Part shown: positions 1-9,132 of the stretch, piece after piece
Layout of the letters: every line of letters begins with the position of its first letter
Position numbering within the stretch: position 1 is the first letter of the stretch
DNA from: Xanthomarina sp035306605
Lineage (GTDB): Bacteria > Bacteroidota > Bacteroidia > Flavobacteriales > Flavobacteriaceae
Reading direction: 5' to 3' (one strand)
Assembly: GCA_035306605.1 (NCBI GenBank)
Contig: DATGNR010000027.1
DNA length: 64,000 nucleotides
The notes under the pieces: generated by a model
Database searches by the model: none
Seen by the model: only the letters and a program-made list of their open reading frames with translations
Told to the model about the DNA's origin: nothing
Made by a program: the position numbers and the translations under genes

Positions 1-1896
1 GCCATGTCCTGTCATTTTTCTTCCAGGAAAATACGATACTGCAAAAGTGCTTTCAAATTGTTTTAAATCGGATGAGACACCAGTTGATGATTCCGGATCT
101 ATATAATCCAAGCTAAAAGCATCTGAAGCCGAAGATAAAGTTCTATAATCTCCACCAAGCCTAAAAAGCACATTTTTAATTGGCTCTAGTTCTATTGCTA
201 AAGCAGTTAATTTGATATTTGTTAGTTTATCGTTAGGAGCTGTAGTAAAAACAGCACTTGATGCTAAACTTCTTCCAAGCACATCGGTTGAATTGGTTAA
301 ACTAGCTCCTATTTGCTCAATGTCTCGCCTATGTCCCGCAGAAATAATAAGTCTGTTTTTTTTATTCAACAGCCATTTTACCGAAAACCCATATTTAAAT
401 TTATCATCTTTAAGTCCATAAGCCAAAAACCCCTGCATACGCCACAGGTCATTTGGTCCAAAATAGGTTCGTCCCCCCGCTCTTAATCGTAATCCTTCAA
501 CATCATTATAGCCAAAGCTTGAAAAGATAGGTCCATAATCTAAATTCAATTTATCTATTTCAATATAACCTGAGGCTAAAATACTTCCAATGTTATAAAG
601 TCTTTTAAATTTACCTACCGTTTTTAGGGTGTCCAACATTTTATACACTCCTTTTTCATCTTTACTAAGAGCTTCCATTCTATTTTCTTCCCAAAAGGCA
701 TCTTCACGATTGTATGCATCTTTATTATAATCGAAAACTTGATCTTTATAGAATTTTTCGTCTTTCACTTCATTAAAGACATAGTTGTCATAAAGTGTTG
801 TTCGTTTTCCGTAAATACCGCGAGATTTCTCCTTTTTATTAAAGGTGAAGTCAGACATGAAATAATCACGTTTTACTAGAAACACGGAATCGTTTAATAC
901 ATCGAATTCCTGTTCAATATAAATTTCTTTAACCCAGTTTATGTTGGCACTTTTGGAGGCTTGCATATTAATATCCTTAATAGCATAAGTGGTATCTGCT
1001 ACCCAAAAATCGCCTTTAAAGGTGAGTTCGTTTTTTCGTCTCGGGTAATAAATAATATTATAACACCATTTATTATCTATATAAGCACTGTCTGACAACA
1101 CGTAATTATAAGTATTAATTCCAGTTGTAGAAATGGGACTAACAAAACTTTTATCGAAGAATTTTAAGTAATTATTATAAATATCATATTCCGAATACAA
1201 GTCTTTTATAAAGTCTATAATAGATTGGTTGTTACTAAAACCGGAGTTTTTATTTCCTTTTAGTTCAACTTTTTCTTTTTTAAGAATATTATCTCCATAT
1301 ACTCTTGCAACTTCTTCATTTATAAAAATGGGCAAGTATGTTTTTCCTGTAACTTTTGATGTGTCCACATGCTCAAAAACAAACTCCATACCTTTAAATA
1401 AATTACTATTCATTAAAGCACTGTCAACAGTATTTATGTCGAATTCTACTTTTTCGTACCTGTCGTATTTATATTGCTTAAATTTTCTGAGTCCGTTTTT
1501 ACGTTTATGTTCCCAAATTTTCTGCATGATGGCAATAGCAGGGTTCTCTTCAGCTTTTTTAGATTGTTTTCCAGAAACTATAAGCACTTCGTTTAAAGCC
1601 GAGGCCGACTCTATTAGGTTAAATCTTAAATTATAGTTAACCCTTTTATCTAATGGGTATTCTATGGTTTCATAACCTATAAAAGAAACTATTAAGGTTT
1701 CCCAGGTAGTTGGGGATTCTAGATAAAAAGTCCCGTTTTCATCCGTGATAGTACCTTCAGAAGAACTTTTGAATATAATATTTGCGTAAGCAACGGGTTG
1801 ATTGTTCTCGTCATACACATGACCACTAACCTTTGTTTGGGAAAACAAGAAACAACTGTTGAGGAAAAAAAATAAGGTTAGGAAGTTATATTTCAT
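1..1896 (-). CDS. DUF5686 / carboxypeptidase-regulatory-like outer-membrane protein (3' end missing)
   Basis: The gene reads leftwards and runs off the window edge, so only its N-terminal 632 codons or so are present. The start is ATG at 1894-1896. It is followed by a signal peptide (MKYNFLTLFFFLNSCFLFSQ) and then a carboxypeptidase-D regulatory-like beta-sandwich of about 85 residues (VSGHVYDENNQPVAYANI, then SFIGYETIEY), the usual N-terminal domain of Bacteroidota outer-membrane and TonB-linked proteins. The rest matches the DUF5686 pattern: a long region rich in Tyr and Asp, then beta-strands with alternating hydrophobics typical of a membrane barrel. Family function is poorly known, and a role in envelope processing is only inferred. 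It stands alone and is convergent with nothing in view. Confidence 0.85.
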   Translation of the reverse strand, partial: MKYNFLTLFFFLNSCFLFSQTKVSGHVYDENNQPVAYANIIFKSSSEGTITDENGTFYLESPTTWETLIVSFIGYETIEYPLDKRVNYNLRFNLIESASALNEVLIVSGKQSKKAEENPAIAIMQKIWEHKRKNGLRKFKQYKYDRYEKVEFDINTVDSALMNSNLFKGMEFVFEHVDTSKVTGKTYLPIFINEEVARVYGDNILKKEKVELKGNKNSGFSNNQSIIDFIKDLYSEYDIYNNYLKFFDKSFVSPISTTGINTYNYVLSDSAYIDNKWCYNIIYYPRRKNELTFKGDFWVADTTYAIKDINMQASKSANINWVKEIYIEQEFDVLNDSVFLVKRDYFMSDFTFNKKEKSRGIYGKRTTLYDNYVFNEVKDEKFYKDQVFDYNKDAYNREDAFWEENRMEALSKDEKGVYKMLDTLKTVGKFKRLYNIGSILASGYIEIDKLNLDYGPIFSSFGYNDVEGLRLRAGGRTYFGPNDLWRMQGFLAYGLKDDKFKYGFSVKWLLNKKNRLIISAGHRRDIEQIGASLTNSTDVLGRSLASSAVFTTAPNDKLTNIKLTALAIELEPIKNVLFRLGGDYRTLSSASDAFSLDYIDPESSTGVSSDLKQFESTFAVSYFPGRKMTGHG

Positions 1897-1982
1897 GTAC
1901 TTTTATTTAAACATTGCTATAAAACAAATCTCGTTAATGACATTCTTGCAATTGCAGATGGGTAAGAAATTTTTCAAATAAA

Positions 1983-2018
1983 TAAAAAAACTTCATCAAC
2001 AATATTGCCAATGAAGTT
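1983..2018 (-). terminator. Intrinsic terminator of pdhB
   Basis: Inverted repeat AACTTCAT (1989-1996) and ATGAAGTT (2011-2018) with a 14-nt loop. On the minus strand it is followed by a run of U encoded by the A-tract 1984-1990. It lies 28 nt beyond the pdhB stop. Confidence 0.7.
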
Positions 2019-2045
2019 AATTAAGTAAGTTAAAATATGAAAATT

Positions 2046-3023
2046 TTATTTGTATAAAACTTTTTTAACCGCTTTTACCACATCATCACTATTTGGCAAC
2101 CAATGTTCAAATAAAACTGGTGAATATGGCGCAGGGGTATCTGCTGTATTAATCTTTATAATTGGAGCATCTAAATAATCAAATGCTTCAGATTGAATTA
2201 TATAAGTTATTTCAGTAGCTACATTTCCAAAAGGCCAAGCTTCTTCTAACACAACCAATCTATTAGTCTTTTTAACCGATTGTAAGATGGTTTCCTTATC
2301 TAACGGACGAACTGTTCTAAGGTCGATAATTTCACAAGAAATCCCTTCTTTTTCTAACTCGTCAGCTGCTTTGTAAGCTTCCTTGATAATTTTTCCAAAA
2401 GAAACAATAGTTACATCTTTCCCTTCTCTTTTAATATCTGCAACCCCTAATGGAATAGTATATTCTCCTTCTGGCACTTCACCTTTATCACCATACATTT
2501 GCTCGCTTTCCATGAAAATAACTGGATCATTATCACGAATAGCCGATTTTAAAAGCCCTTTTGCATCGTATGGATTTGATGGGACAACTACTTTTAAACC
2601 AGGTGTATTTGCAAACCAGCTTTCAAAAGCTTGTGAGTGCGTTGCTGCTAACTGCCCAGCAGAAGCTGTAGGCCCACGAAAAACTATAGGACAAGAAAAT
2701 TGTCCACCAGACATTTGTCTAATTTTTGCTGCGTTGTTTATAATTTGATCAATTCCAACCAAGGAGAAGTTAAAGGTCATAAACTCTACAATAGGTCTGT
2801 TTCCTGTCATGGTAGAGCCAATAGCTATACCAGCAAAACCTAGCTCTGCAATTGGCGTATCTATAACACGTTTTGGACCAAATTCATCCAACATTCCTTT
2901 AGATGCTTTATAAGCACCATTATATTCTGCTACTTCTTCTCCCATTAAGTAAATGCTTTCATCTCTGCGCATTTCTTCACTCATGGCTTCACATATAGCT
3001 TCTCTAAATTGAATTGTTTTCAT
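2046..3023 (-). CDS. pdhB: Pyruvate dehydrogenase E1 component, beta subunit
   Basis: A 325-residue thiamine-diphosphate enzyme subunit that, with an E1 alpha partner, decarboxylates pyruvate and hands the acetyl group to the lipoyl arm of E2. The N-terminal half carries the transketolase-type pyrimidine-binding fold, with the cofactor-activating Glu60 in IAELGFAGIAIG and His128 in ATHSQAFESWFAN. The C-terminal transketolase domain starts near residue 200. Length is normal for E1 beta. The alpha subunit is not adjacent in this window, as is common in Flavobacteriaceae. It is divergent from etfBA across a 331-bp spacer. A TATTTTTG element on the minus strand at 3085-3092 is a plausible promoter with a leader of about 55 nt. 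A branched-chain 2-oxoacid E1 beta is the main alternative. Confidence 0.9.
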   Translation of the reverse strand: MKTIQFREAICEAMSEEMRRDESIYLMGEEVAEYNGAYKASKGMLDEFGPKRVIDTPIAELGFAGIAIGSTMTGNRPIVEFMTFNFSLVGIDQIINNAAKIRQMSGGQFSCPIVFRGPTASAGQLAATHSQAFESWFANTPGLKVVVPSNPYDAKGLLKSAIRDNDPVIFMESEQMYGDKGEVPEGEYTIPLGVADIKREGKDVTIVSFGKIIKEAYKAADELEKEGISCEIIDLRTVRPLDKETILQSVKKTNRLVVLEEAWPFGNVATEITYIIQSEAFDYLDAPIIKINTADTPAPYSPVLFEHWLPNSDDVVKAVKKVLYK

Positions 3024-3084
3024 TCCGGTTTCATGTCTTTCAAACTGAAAGAACTTTTTAATTAATACTTATTATAAAGGAGGA

Positions 3085-3092
3085 CAAAAATA
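3085..3092 (-). promoter_or_regulatory. -7 promoter element for pdhB
   Basis: TATTTTTG on the minus strand, an exact match to the Bacteroidota TAnnTTTG element, 62 nt upstream of the pdhB ATG. I see no clear TTG at the usual -33 spacing. Confidence 0.45.
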
Positions 3093-3206
3093 GGAATTAT
3101 TCATAATTAAATCGACATATAACAATACTAAAAATAAAACCCTGAAAAATATTTTAATACATAAAACAACGCACGCCTCAAAATATTTTGTTTTTTTCAA
3201 ATTTAT

Positions 3207-3218
3207 TATGCGTGCATA
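3207..3218. promoter_or_regulatory. Candidate operator upstream of etfBA
   Basis: Inverted repeat TATGC-GT-GCATA with perfect 5-bp arms, about 25 bp upstream of a possible -7 box (TAACTTCG, near 3241). The shape suits a TetR- or MarR-type regulator. The identity of the regulator is not shown by the sequence. Confidence 0.35.
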
Positions 3219-3354
3219 GCAAATATTTTGAATAAAATAAGTAACTTCGTCACCTCAATCTAGTTGGCAGTATTTAGTGTGCTATTTTTAGCCTGAATTT
3301 CAAATTTTACTAACTAGTTAAAATAGAAATATAAACATATAAATTATTCAAAAA

Positions 3355-4101
3355 ATGAAAATATTAGTATGTATTAGTCATGTACCTGATACGACTTCAA
3401 AAATTAATTTTACTGAAGGAGATACCAAGTTTGACACTAATGGCGTGCAGTTTGTAATTAACCCAAATGACGAATTTGGTTTAACTAGAGCTATGTGGTT
3501 TAAAGAAAAACAAGGCGCTAGTGTAGATGTAGTGAATGTTGGAGGTCCAGAAACAGAGCCAACTTTACGTAAAGCATTAGCTATAGGTGCAGACAGTGCT
3601 ATTAGAGTAAATACCGAAGCAACAGATGGTTTTGCTGTAGCACAACAATTAGCTAAAGTTGTTCAAGATGGAGGTTACGATTTAGTAATTGCTGGACGTG
3701 AATCTATTGATTATAATGGTGGAATGGTTCCAGGAATGCTTGCTGGTTTAATTAAGGCAAACTTTGTAACTAACTGTATTAGCTTAGAGGTTGACGGAAC
3801 AAATGCCAAAGCTGTAAGAGAAATTGATGGTGGAAAAGAAACTGTTTCTACATCTTTACCTTTAGTTATTGGTGGACAAAAAGGTTTGGTTGACGAAAGT
3901 GATTTACGTATTCCAAACATGAGAGGAATTATGATGGCTCGTCAAAAACCTTTAAAAGTGGTTGAGCCTGTAGATGCAAACACAGAAACGGCATCTGTAA
4001 AATTTGAAAAACCTGCTCCAAAGGGTGCTATCAAATTAATCGATCCAGATAATATAGACGAATTAATAAACTTACTTCATAACGAAGCAAAAGTCATTTA
4101 A
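3355..4101 (+). CDS. etfB: Electron transfer flavoprotein, beta subunit
   Basis: A 248-residue subunit of the soluble FAD/AMP heterodimer that takes electrons from acyl-CoA dehydrogenases and passes them to ETF-quinone oxidoreductase. The start MKILVCISHVPDT is the canonical ETF beta N-terminus. The adenine-nucleotide alpha-hydrolase-like fold continues through AGRESIDYNGGMVPGMLAGLI. Length is standard. etfA follows after 76 nt on the same strand, so they form an operon. The promoter region carries palindromes (3179-3190 and 3207-3218) that could tie expression to fatty-acid supply, but that is inference. Confidence 0.95.
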   Translation: MKILVCISHVPDTTSKINFTEGDTKFDTNGVQFVINPNDEFGLTRAMWFKEKQGASVDVVNVGGPETEPTLRKALAIGADSAIRVNTEATDGFAVAQQLAKVVQDGGYDLVIAGRESIDYNGGMVPGMLAGLIKANFVTNCISLEVDGTNAKAVREIDGGKETVSTSLPLVIGGQKGLVDESDLRIPNMRGIMMARQKPLKVVEPVDANTETASVKFEKPAPKGAIKLIDPDNIDELINLLHNEAKVI

Positions 4102-4177
4102 TAACCAAATTTCGAACACAATTCCAAGATTTTAAAATTTGGAATATGTTTTTTGAAATTTATATTTTGAAAAAATT

Positions 4178-5137
4178 ATGTCAGTTTTAGTATATACAGA
4201 ATCCGATAAAGGAACCTTTAAAAAAACAGCTTTAGAAGTTGCTTCTTATGCAAAAACAGTTGCAGACCAAATGGGAACAACCGTTACTGCAATTACTTTT
4301 AATGCAGACGACACATCTATTCTTGCTAATTACGGGGTAGATAAAGTTTTGAAAGTAAACAACTCGCAACTAGAATCTTTTAATGCTACTGCTTACGCAA
4401 GTGCTATTGCTCAAGCAGCTAAGCAAGAAGGAACAAAAGTAATTGTAGTAAGTTCAAGCGCTGATAGTAAATATTTAGCTCCGCTTTTAGCTATAGACTT
4501 AAACGCTGGTTATGCGTCTAACGTAGTTGAAGCACCTACAAGTACCTCACCTTTTACAGTAAAACGTACTGCTTTTACAAACAAAGCATTTAATATGACT
4601 GCTATTAATACAGATGTAAAAATAGTTGGAGTATCTAAAAATGCATTTGGAGTTAAAGAAAATTCAGCAAGTGCAACTGCTGAAGATTTTTCACCTTCAA
4701 TTCCAGAATTAGGAGTAAAAGTTGAATCTGTAGATAAAGTTACCGGACAAGTAACCATTGCAGACGCAGAAATAGTTGTTTCTGGTGGACGTGGTCTTAA
4801 AGGTCCTGAAAACTGGGGAATGATTGAAGAACTTGCTCAGGTTTTAGGCGCAGCAACAGCTTGCTCTAAGCCAGTAAGTGATTTAGGTTGGAGACCTCAT
4901 AGCGAACACGTAGGACAAACAGGAAAACCTGTAGCTGCAAATCTATATATTGCTATAGGGATTTCTGGTGCTATTCAACATCTTGCAGGTGTAAGTGCAA
5001 GTAAAGTGAAAGTAGTTATCAATACAGATCCTGAAGCACCTTTCTTTAAGGCTGCTGATTATGGAATTGTAGGGGATGCTTTTGAAGTAGTACCTAAATT
5101 AATCGAAAAATTAAAAGCTTTTAAAGCACAACAATAG
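4178..5137 (+). CDS. etfA: Electron transfer flavoprotein, alpha subunit
   Basis: A 319-residue partner of EtfB that carries the FAD. The N-terminal half (about 1-185) is the ETF alpha/beta domain. The C-terminal FAD domain shows GGRGLKGPENWG (from residue 203), the QTG loop at 247-249 and the signature SGAIQHLAG at 263-271, then INTDPEAPFFKAADYGIVGD. All expected FAD contacts look intact. It follows etfB by 76 nt. Downstream, before the bifunctional nuclease gene, is an unusual 120-nt element with a 15-bp terminal stem followed by a U-rich run, which may end the etf transcript. Confidence 0.95.
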   Translation: MSVLVYTESDKGTFKKTALEVASYAKTVADQMGTTVTAITFNADDTSILANYGVDKVLKVNNSQLESFNATAYASAIAQAAKQEGTKVIVVSSSADSKYLAPLLAIDLNAGYASNVVEAPTSTSPFTVKRTAFTNKAFNMTAINTDVKIVGVSKNAFGVKENSASATAEDFSPSIPELGVKVESVDKVTGQVTIADAEIVVSGGRGLKGPENWGMIEELAQVLGAATACSKPVSDLGWRPHSEHVGQTGKPVAANLYIAIGISGAIQHLAGVSASKVKVVINTDPEAPFFKAADYGIVGDAFEVVPKLIEKLKAFKAQQ

Positions 5138-5165
5138 AATTATTTTTATAACTTGTATTGTTAAT

Positions 5166-5285
5166 AAGAACTGTTTAAATAGCATTATTACTATAGCTAT
5201 AGCTACTTAGATTTTGTAAATCATAAAAACAAAATCATTAAATATGCTTTACGCAGTTGGTAAAGTCCTAATTTAAACAGTTCTT
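5166..5285. repeat. 120-nt structured inverted-repeat element
   Basis: A perfect 15-bp inverted repeat (AAGAACTGTTTAAAT at 5166-5180, its complement at 5271-5285) encloses 90 nt that contain further perfect pairings. These are GATTTTGT/ACAAAATC (5210-5217 with 5229-5236), CTTTAC/GTAAAG (5247-5252 with 5260-5265) and the self-complementary CTATAGCTATAG (5191-5202). The RNA could fold into a multi-branched structure closed by the 15-bp stem. TTTGTTTTTT follows at once, so it could act as a terminator of etfBA or a leader element of the next gene. A small non-autonomous mobile element with 15-bp termini is also possible, although I see no target duplication. Confidence 0.5.
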
Positions 5286-5301
5286 TGTTTTTTAAAAATT
5301 T

Positions 5302-5916
5302 ATGAGTTTAGTACGTCTTAATATCAAAGGAATATCCTACAGTCAAACCCAAAATGGTGCTTACGCACTTATTTTAAACGAAATTGATGGCGAACGGAAA
5401 TTACCTATTGTTATTGGCGCTTTTGAAGCGCAATCCATTGCTATTGCCCTTGAAAAAGAAATAAGACCTCCAAGACCGCTAACCCACGATCTCTTTAAAA
5501 ATTTTGCAGACAGATATGAAATTGTCGTGAAGCAAGTAATTATCCACAAATTGGTGGATGGGGTTTTTTACTCTAGCTTAATTTGCGAACGAGATGGTGT
5601 TGAAGAGATTATTGACGCTAGAACTAGCGATGCCATTGCCTTGGCTCTTCGCTTTAACGCTCCTATTTTTACCTACAAAAACATTTTAGATAAAGCAGGT
5701 ATTTACCTGAAAGTAGATCCTAAGATGGAAGGCAGAACTGAACAGGACAGCGTTTTAGTAGACGATCTTCTTGCTGACGAATTAGAGCCTAGCTCACCTA
5801 AAGATGTCTACACAAATAAAACATTGGACGAATTGCACAACCTTTTAAACGAAGCAGTGAGTAACGAAGATTATGAAAAAGCTGCAAAAATTCGTGACGA
5901 AATTTCTAAAAGATAA
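5302..5916 (+). CDS. Bifunctional nuclease family protein (DUF151 plus UVR motif)
   Basis: 204 residues. Residues about 1-135 form the bifunctional nuclease domain (DUF151), with the family pattern LPIVIGAFEAQSIAIAL and DARTSDAIALALRFNAPIF. A C-terminal UVR/UvrB-C-like helical hairpin lies at about 170-204 (LLNEAVSNEDYEKAAKIRDE). Proteins of this arrangement are widespread in Bacteroidota, where their nuclease role is assumed from plant and archaeal relatives rather than shown. The ATG follows a U-rich stretch and the structured element at 5166-5285. nupC starts 18 nt after the stop, so the two are probably cotranscribed. Confidence 0.88.
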   Translation: MSLVRLNIKGISYSQTQNGAYALILNEIDGERKLPIVIGAFEAQSIAIALEKEIRPPRPLTHDLFKNFADRYEIVVKQVIIHKLVDGVFYSSLICERDGVEEIIDARTSDAIALALRFNAPIFTYKNILDKAGIYLKVDPKMEGRTEQDSVLVDDLLADELEPSSPKDVYTNKTLDELHNLLNEAVSNEDYEKAAKIRDEISKR

Positions 5917-5934
5917 CCAACCCAAAACTTACAA

Positions 5935-7650
5935 ATGAAACAATTTCTATTAGCCATTGTAGCTATTTTTTTTGGACTAAATTTAAGTACCCAAGCACAA
6001 GAACTAGATAAAAAATGGCAACTAGAAAGCATTCAAGACCAAAACGGTACACATATATCTACTAATAAAAACATAGATGCCTTAGAACTTCATGAAGGGA
6101 TTTTTAATTTTACTGTCAGTAGCGATTCCCTGAATGCTTTTGGAGATTATCTCCACCAAAATAATTTATTGGTTTTTTATTTCAATAAACCGTATGATTC
6201 TATTAGAAGGTATCGAATAAACACCCTCACCGATTCCACCTTAGTACTTACAGAAAAAGAAAACGCCTATCACTTTACTAGTGTACAGACTACTGAAAGC
6301 GAAGCTGTGGTTGCCCTTAATATTGATGATAAGATTAAACCTAGTGAAGGTTTCTCATTTAACAGTTTATGGCGAGGTGTCTTAGGAATGATTTCCTTAG
6401 TTTTTATTGCTTTTCTTTTTAGCTCCAATAAAAGAGCTATCAGTTGGAGAACGGTTATCCTTGGATTAGCTTTTCAATTATTAATTGCAATTGGGGTTTT
6501 AAAAGTACCTTTTATACAAAGCGGATTTGAGTCTGTTGGACAGGTTTTTATAAGTATTTTAGATTTTACTCGAGCTGGAAGTAAATTCCTATTCGAAGGC
6601 CTTGTGGTAGATATGGATACTTTTGGTTTTATTTTTGCTTTTCAAGTATTGCCAACCATCATCTTCTTTTCAGCATTAACTTCTGTTTTATTCTATTTAG
6701 GAATCATTCAAAAAGTAGTAAAATTAATGGCTCTGCTATTAAGTAAGTTATTAAAAATTTCTGGAGCAGAAAGTTTAAGTGTTGCTGGAAACATTTTCTT
6801 AGGCCAAACAGAAGCGCCTCTTTTAATAAAGGCGTATTTGGAAAAAATGACCAAAAGTGAAATGCTATTGGTTATGATTGGTGGTATGGCAACAGTAGCT
6901 GGAGCAGTACTTGCTGCTTATATTGGTTTTCTTGGAGGAGACGACCCTGCCTTACGACTAGTGTACGCAAAACATTTATTAGCTGCATCAGTTATGGCTG
7001 CACCGGGTGCTATTGTTATTTCAAAAATACTATATCCTCAAACCGAGAAAATAAATTATGAAATAGAAGTTTCTTCAGAAAAAATAGGTTCGAATATTCT
7101 TGATGCTATTGCAAACGGAACAACTGAAGGTTTAAGATTAGCTGTAAACGTTGGTGCTATGCTATTGGTTTTTGTTGCTTTTATTGCCATGATAAATGGT
7201 ATTTTGAGCTGGGTTGGAGATTTTTCTACCATAAACACTTGGATGGCCGAAAACACACCATATCCTACACTTTCACTTGAAGCTATTTTAGGAACTATTT
7301 TTGCTCCTTTAATGTGGTTAATTGGTGTAGCAAAGGAAGATATTATGATGATGGGCCAACTATTAGGTATTAAATTAGTGGCTAGTGAATTTGTTGGATA
7401 CATCCAGCTAGCCGATTTAAAAAACGTAGCTAATACAGTACATTTAAATTATAATAAATCTATTATAATGGCTACTTACATGCTATGTGGATTTGCTAAC
7501 TTTGCTTCAATAGGAATTCAAATTGGAGGAATTGGTTCTCTAGCCCCAGGACAGCGAAAAACCTTGTCTGAATTTGGTATAAAAGCCTTAATTGGTGGAA
7601 CTATTGCTTCTTTAATTTCTGCTACTATTGCAGGAATGATAATTGGATAA
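5935..7650 (+). CDS. nupC: Concentrative nucleoside transporter with extra periplasmic N-terminal domain
   Basis: 571 residues, far longer than the usual 400 or so of bacterial NupC. Residues 1-21 are a signal peptide (ending STQAQ). Residues about 22-125 form a soluble domain resembling the small beta-rich lipocalin-like domains of Bacteroidota (KWQLESIQDQNGTHIS). From about 145 onward is the CNT transporter with repeated membrane helices and the motif GQTEAPLLIKAYL, the nucleoside and sodium site. It imports nucleosides by sodium or proton symport. It lies between the nuclease-family gene and thyA, which suits a salvage role. The N-terminal extension is seen in flavobacterial homologues, and its function is unknown. 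Confidence 0.9.
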   Translation: MKQFLLAIVAIFFGLNLSTQAQELDKKWQLESIQDQNGTHISTNKNIDALELHEGIFNFTVSSDSLNAFGDYLHQNNLLVFYFNKPYDSIRRYRINTLTDSTLVLTEKENAYHFTSVQTTESEAVVALNIDDKIKPSEGFSFNSLWRGVLGMISLVFIAFLFSSNKRAISWRTVILGLAFQLLIAIGVLKVPFIQSGFESVGQVFISILDFTRAGSKFLFEGLVVDMDTFGFIFAFQVLPTIIFFSALTSVLFYLGIIQKVVKLMALLLSKLLKISGAESLSVAGNIFLGQTEAPLLIKAYLEKMTKSEMLLVMIGGMATVAGAVLAAYIGFLGGDDPALRLVYAKHLLAASVMAAPGAIVISKILYPQTEKINYEIEVSSEKIGSNILDAIANGTTEGLRLAVNVGAMLLVFVAFIAMINGILSWVGDFSTINTWMAENTPYPTLSLEAILGTIFAPLMWLIGVAKEDIMMMGQLLGIKLVASEFVGYIQLADLKNVANTVHLNYNKSIIMATYMLCGFANFASIGIQIGGIGSLAPGQRKTLSEFGIKALIGGTIASLISATIAGMIIG

Positions 7651-7785
7651 CAACAAATCGTCACAAATAAATTATTACGGTTTGTACATTTTACAATTAG
7701 TTAAATAGAAGCTTTTATCTATTTTTATATTTTATAAAATTTAGTTGAATTTTAAAAACCAATCCCACTTTTTGGGATAGTGATT

Positions 7786-8610
7786 ATGAAACAATATTTA
7801 GATTTAGTAAAACACGTATTAGAAAACGGAAACGAAAAAGGAGATAGAACAGGAACTGGAACTAAAAGTGTTTTTGGTTATCAAATGCGTTTCGATTTAA
7901 GTGAAGGTTTCCCAATGGTAACCACAAAAAAATTACACTTAAAATCTATAATTTACGAATTACTTTGGTTTTTAAAAGGCGACACGAATATTAAATATCT
8001 AACAGAAAACGGTGTTCGAATCTGGAACGAATGGGCCGATGAGAATGGAGATTTAGGTCCGGTTTACGGACATCAATGGAGAAACTGGAATAGTGATGAA
8101 ATTGACCAAATTAAAGATATAGTAGAAACTTTAAAAACGAATCCAAATAGCCGTCGTATGTTGGTTTCCGCATGGAATCCTTCAGTTTTACCAGACACTT
8201 CAAAAAGTTTTAGTGAAAATGTAGCTAACGGAAAAGCTGCCCTTCCTCCTTGCCATGCTTTTTTTCAATTTTATGTGGCCGACGGAAAATTATCATGTCA
8301 GTTATACCAACGAAGTGCAGACATCTTTTTAGGCGTACCATTTAACATTGGTTCTTATGCATTATTTACTATGATGATGGCTCAGGTATGCGGTTACGAG
8401 GCTGGTGAATTTATCCACACTTTTGGCGATGCTCACATTTACAACAATCATAAAGAACAATTAGAATTACAACTATCAAGAGATCCTAAACCGCTTCCAA
8501 AAATGCGCATAAACCCTAAAGTGAAAGACATTTTTGCTTTTAAGTTTGAAGACTTTACTTTGGAAGATTATAATCCACATCCACATATAAAAGGGAAGGT
8601 TGCCATTTAA
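7786..8610 (+). CDS. thyA: Thymidylate synthase
   Basis: 274 residues; methylates dUMP to dTMP using methylene-tetrahydrofolate. I chose the ATG at 7786 (MKQYLDLVKHVLENG), matching the usual ThyA N-terminus; the GTG at 7780 would add two residues without support. The phosphate-binding Arg21 lies in DRTGTGT. The catalytic Cys156 is in LPPCHAFFQFYV, and QLYQRSADIFLGVPFNI and GDAHIYNNH are intact. Dihydrofolate reductase, which regenerates the folate consumed here, is encoded 522 bp downstream on the same strand. Confidence 0.97.
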   Translation: MKQYLDLVKHVLENGNEKGDRTGTGTKSVFGYQMRFDLSEGFPMVTTKKLHLKSIIYELLWFLKGDTNIKYLTENGVRIWNEWADENGDLGPVYGHQWRNWNSDEIDQIKDIVETLKTNPNSRRMLVSAWNPSVLPDTSKSFSENVANGKAALPPCHAFFQFYVADGKLSCQLYQRSADIFLGVPFNIGSYALFTMMMAQVCGYEAGEFIHTFGDAHIYNNHKEQLELQLSRDPKPLPKMRINPKVKDIFAFKFEDFTLEDYNPHPHIKGKVAI

Positions 8611-9132
8611 TAAAACTCGTTTTACGTCTATTTATCAATAGCCTAATATATCAGTTATTGGGCTAATAGGGTGTTTTCAACAATATTTAAAGCTTGACAC
8701 TATTTAATTAAAAACACAATTCCTGAAATACCACCAACTCTGCTTTTCTTCACTACTAGCCTATTCTTATTTTTCAACCACAAATGTCAGTGAAAACATA
8801 AATAATACAAAGGAGGTTCTATTAATAAAATTAAAGACTATTTAGCCGCTTGTATTGATTAAGCATTGGTAGAATAACACTTTCCCCTTGATAAATCTAC
8901 CCAATTCATAGTAAACTTCATCATAAACAAAAAGGTGAAGTAAAAAACATCACAGCTTAGCTCCAAAAAAGCAATCGCAGTAAAAATGATATATATTAAA
9001 GCGTTTGCTAAAACTAAATGAACCTGGATTTAAAAATGACCAACTAGTAGCTACCTCAATGGAAATTTTAATGACCATCTGCTTCTAAAAATTCATGAAA
9101 AATACACTAAATTTACACAAACAATTTAAACC
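8611..9132. other. Non-coding gap thyA-folA
   Basis: 522 bp without a convincing reading frame on either strand. It contains a 10-bp imperfect hairpin, TAGCCTAATA with TATTGGGCTA (8639-8648 with 8656-8665, one G-U pair), just after thyA, which may be a weak terminator since no good U-run follows. An AAAGGAGG string near 8810 looks like a ribosome-binding site but no start codon follows it. The gap may be the remains of a lost gene. I cannot identify one. Confidence 0.4.

Larger units (their letters stand above)
3024..3354. other. Intergenic region pdhB-etfB with palindromes
   Basis: A 331-bp divergent spacer with no convincing gene. It holds a TAnnTTTG-type promoter for pdhB (3085-3092, minus). 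It also holds a perfect 12-bp palindrome CAAAATATTTTG at 3179-3190 and an inverted repeat TATGC-GT-GCATA at 3207-3218. A TAACTTCG element at about 3241-3248 could be the etfB -7 box. The two palindromes sit upstream of that element, where an operator would be expected. Confidence 0.5.

Noticed and set aside
1229..1636. Rightward open frame of 135 codons
   Set aside because: It is antisense to the DUF5686 gene, whose translation is continuous and matches a family.
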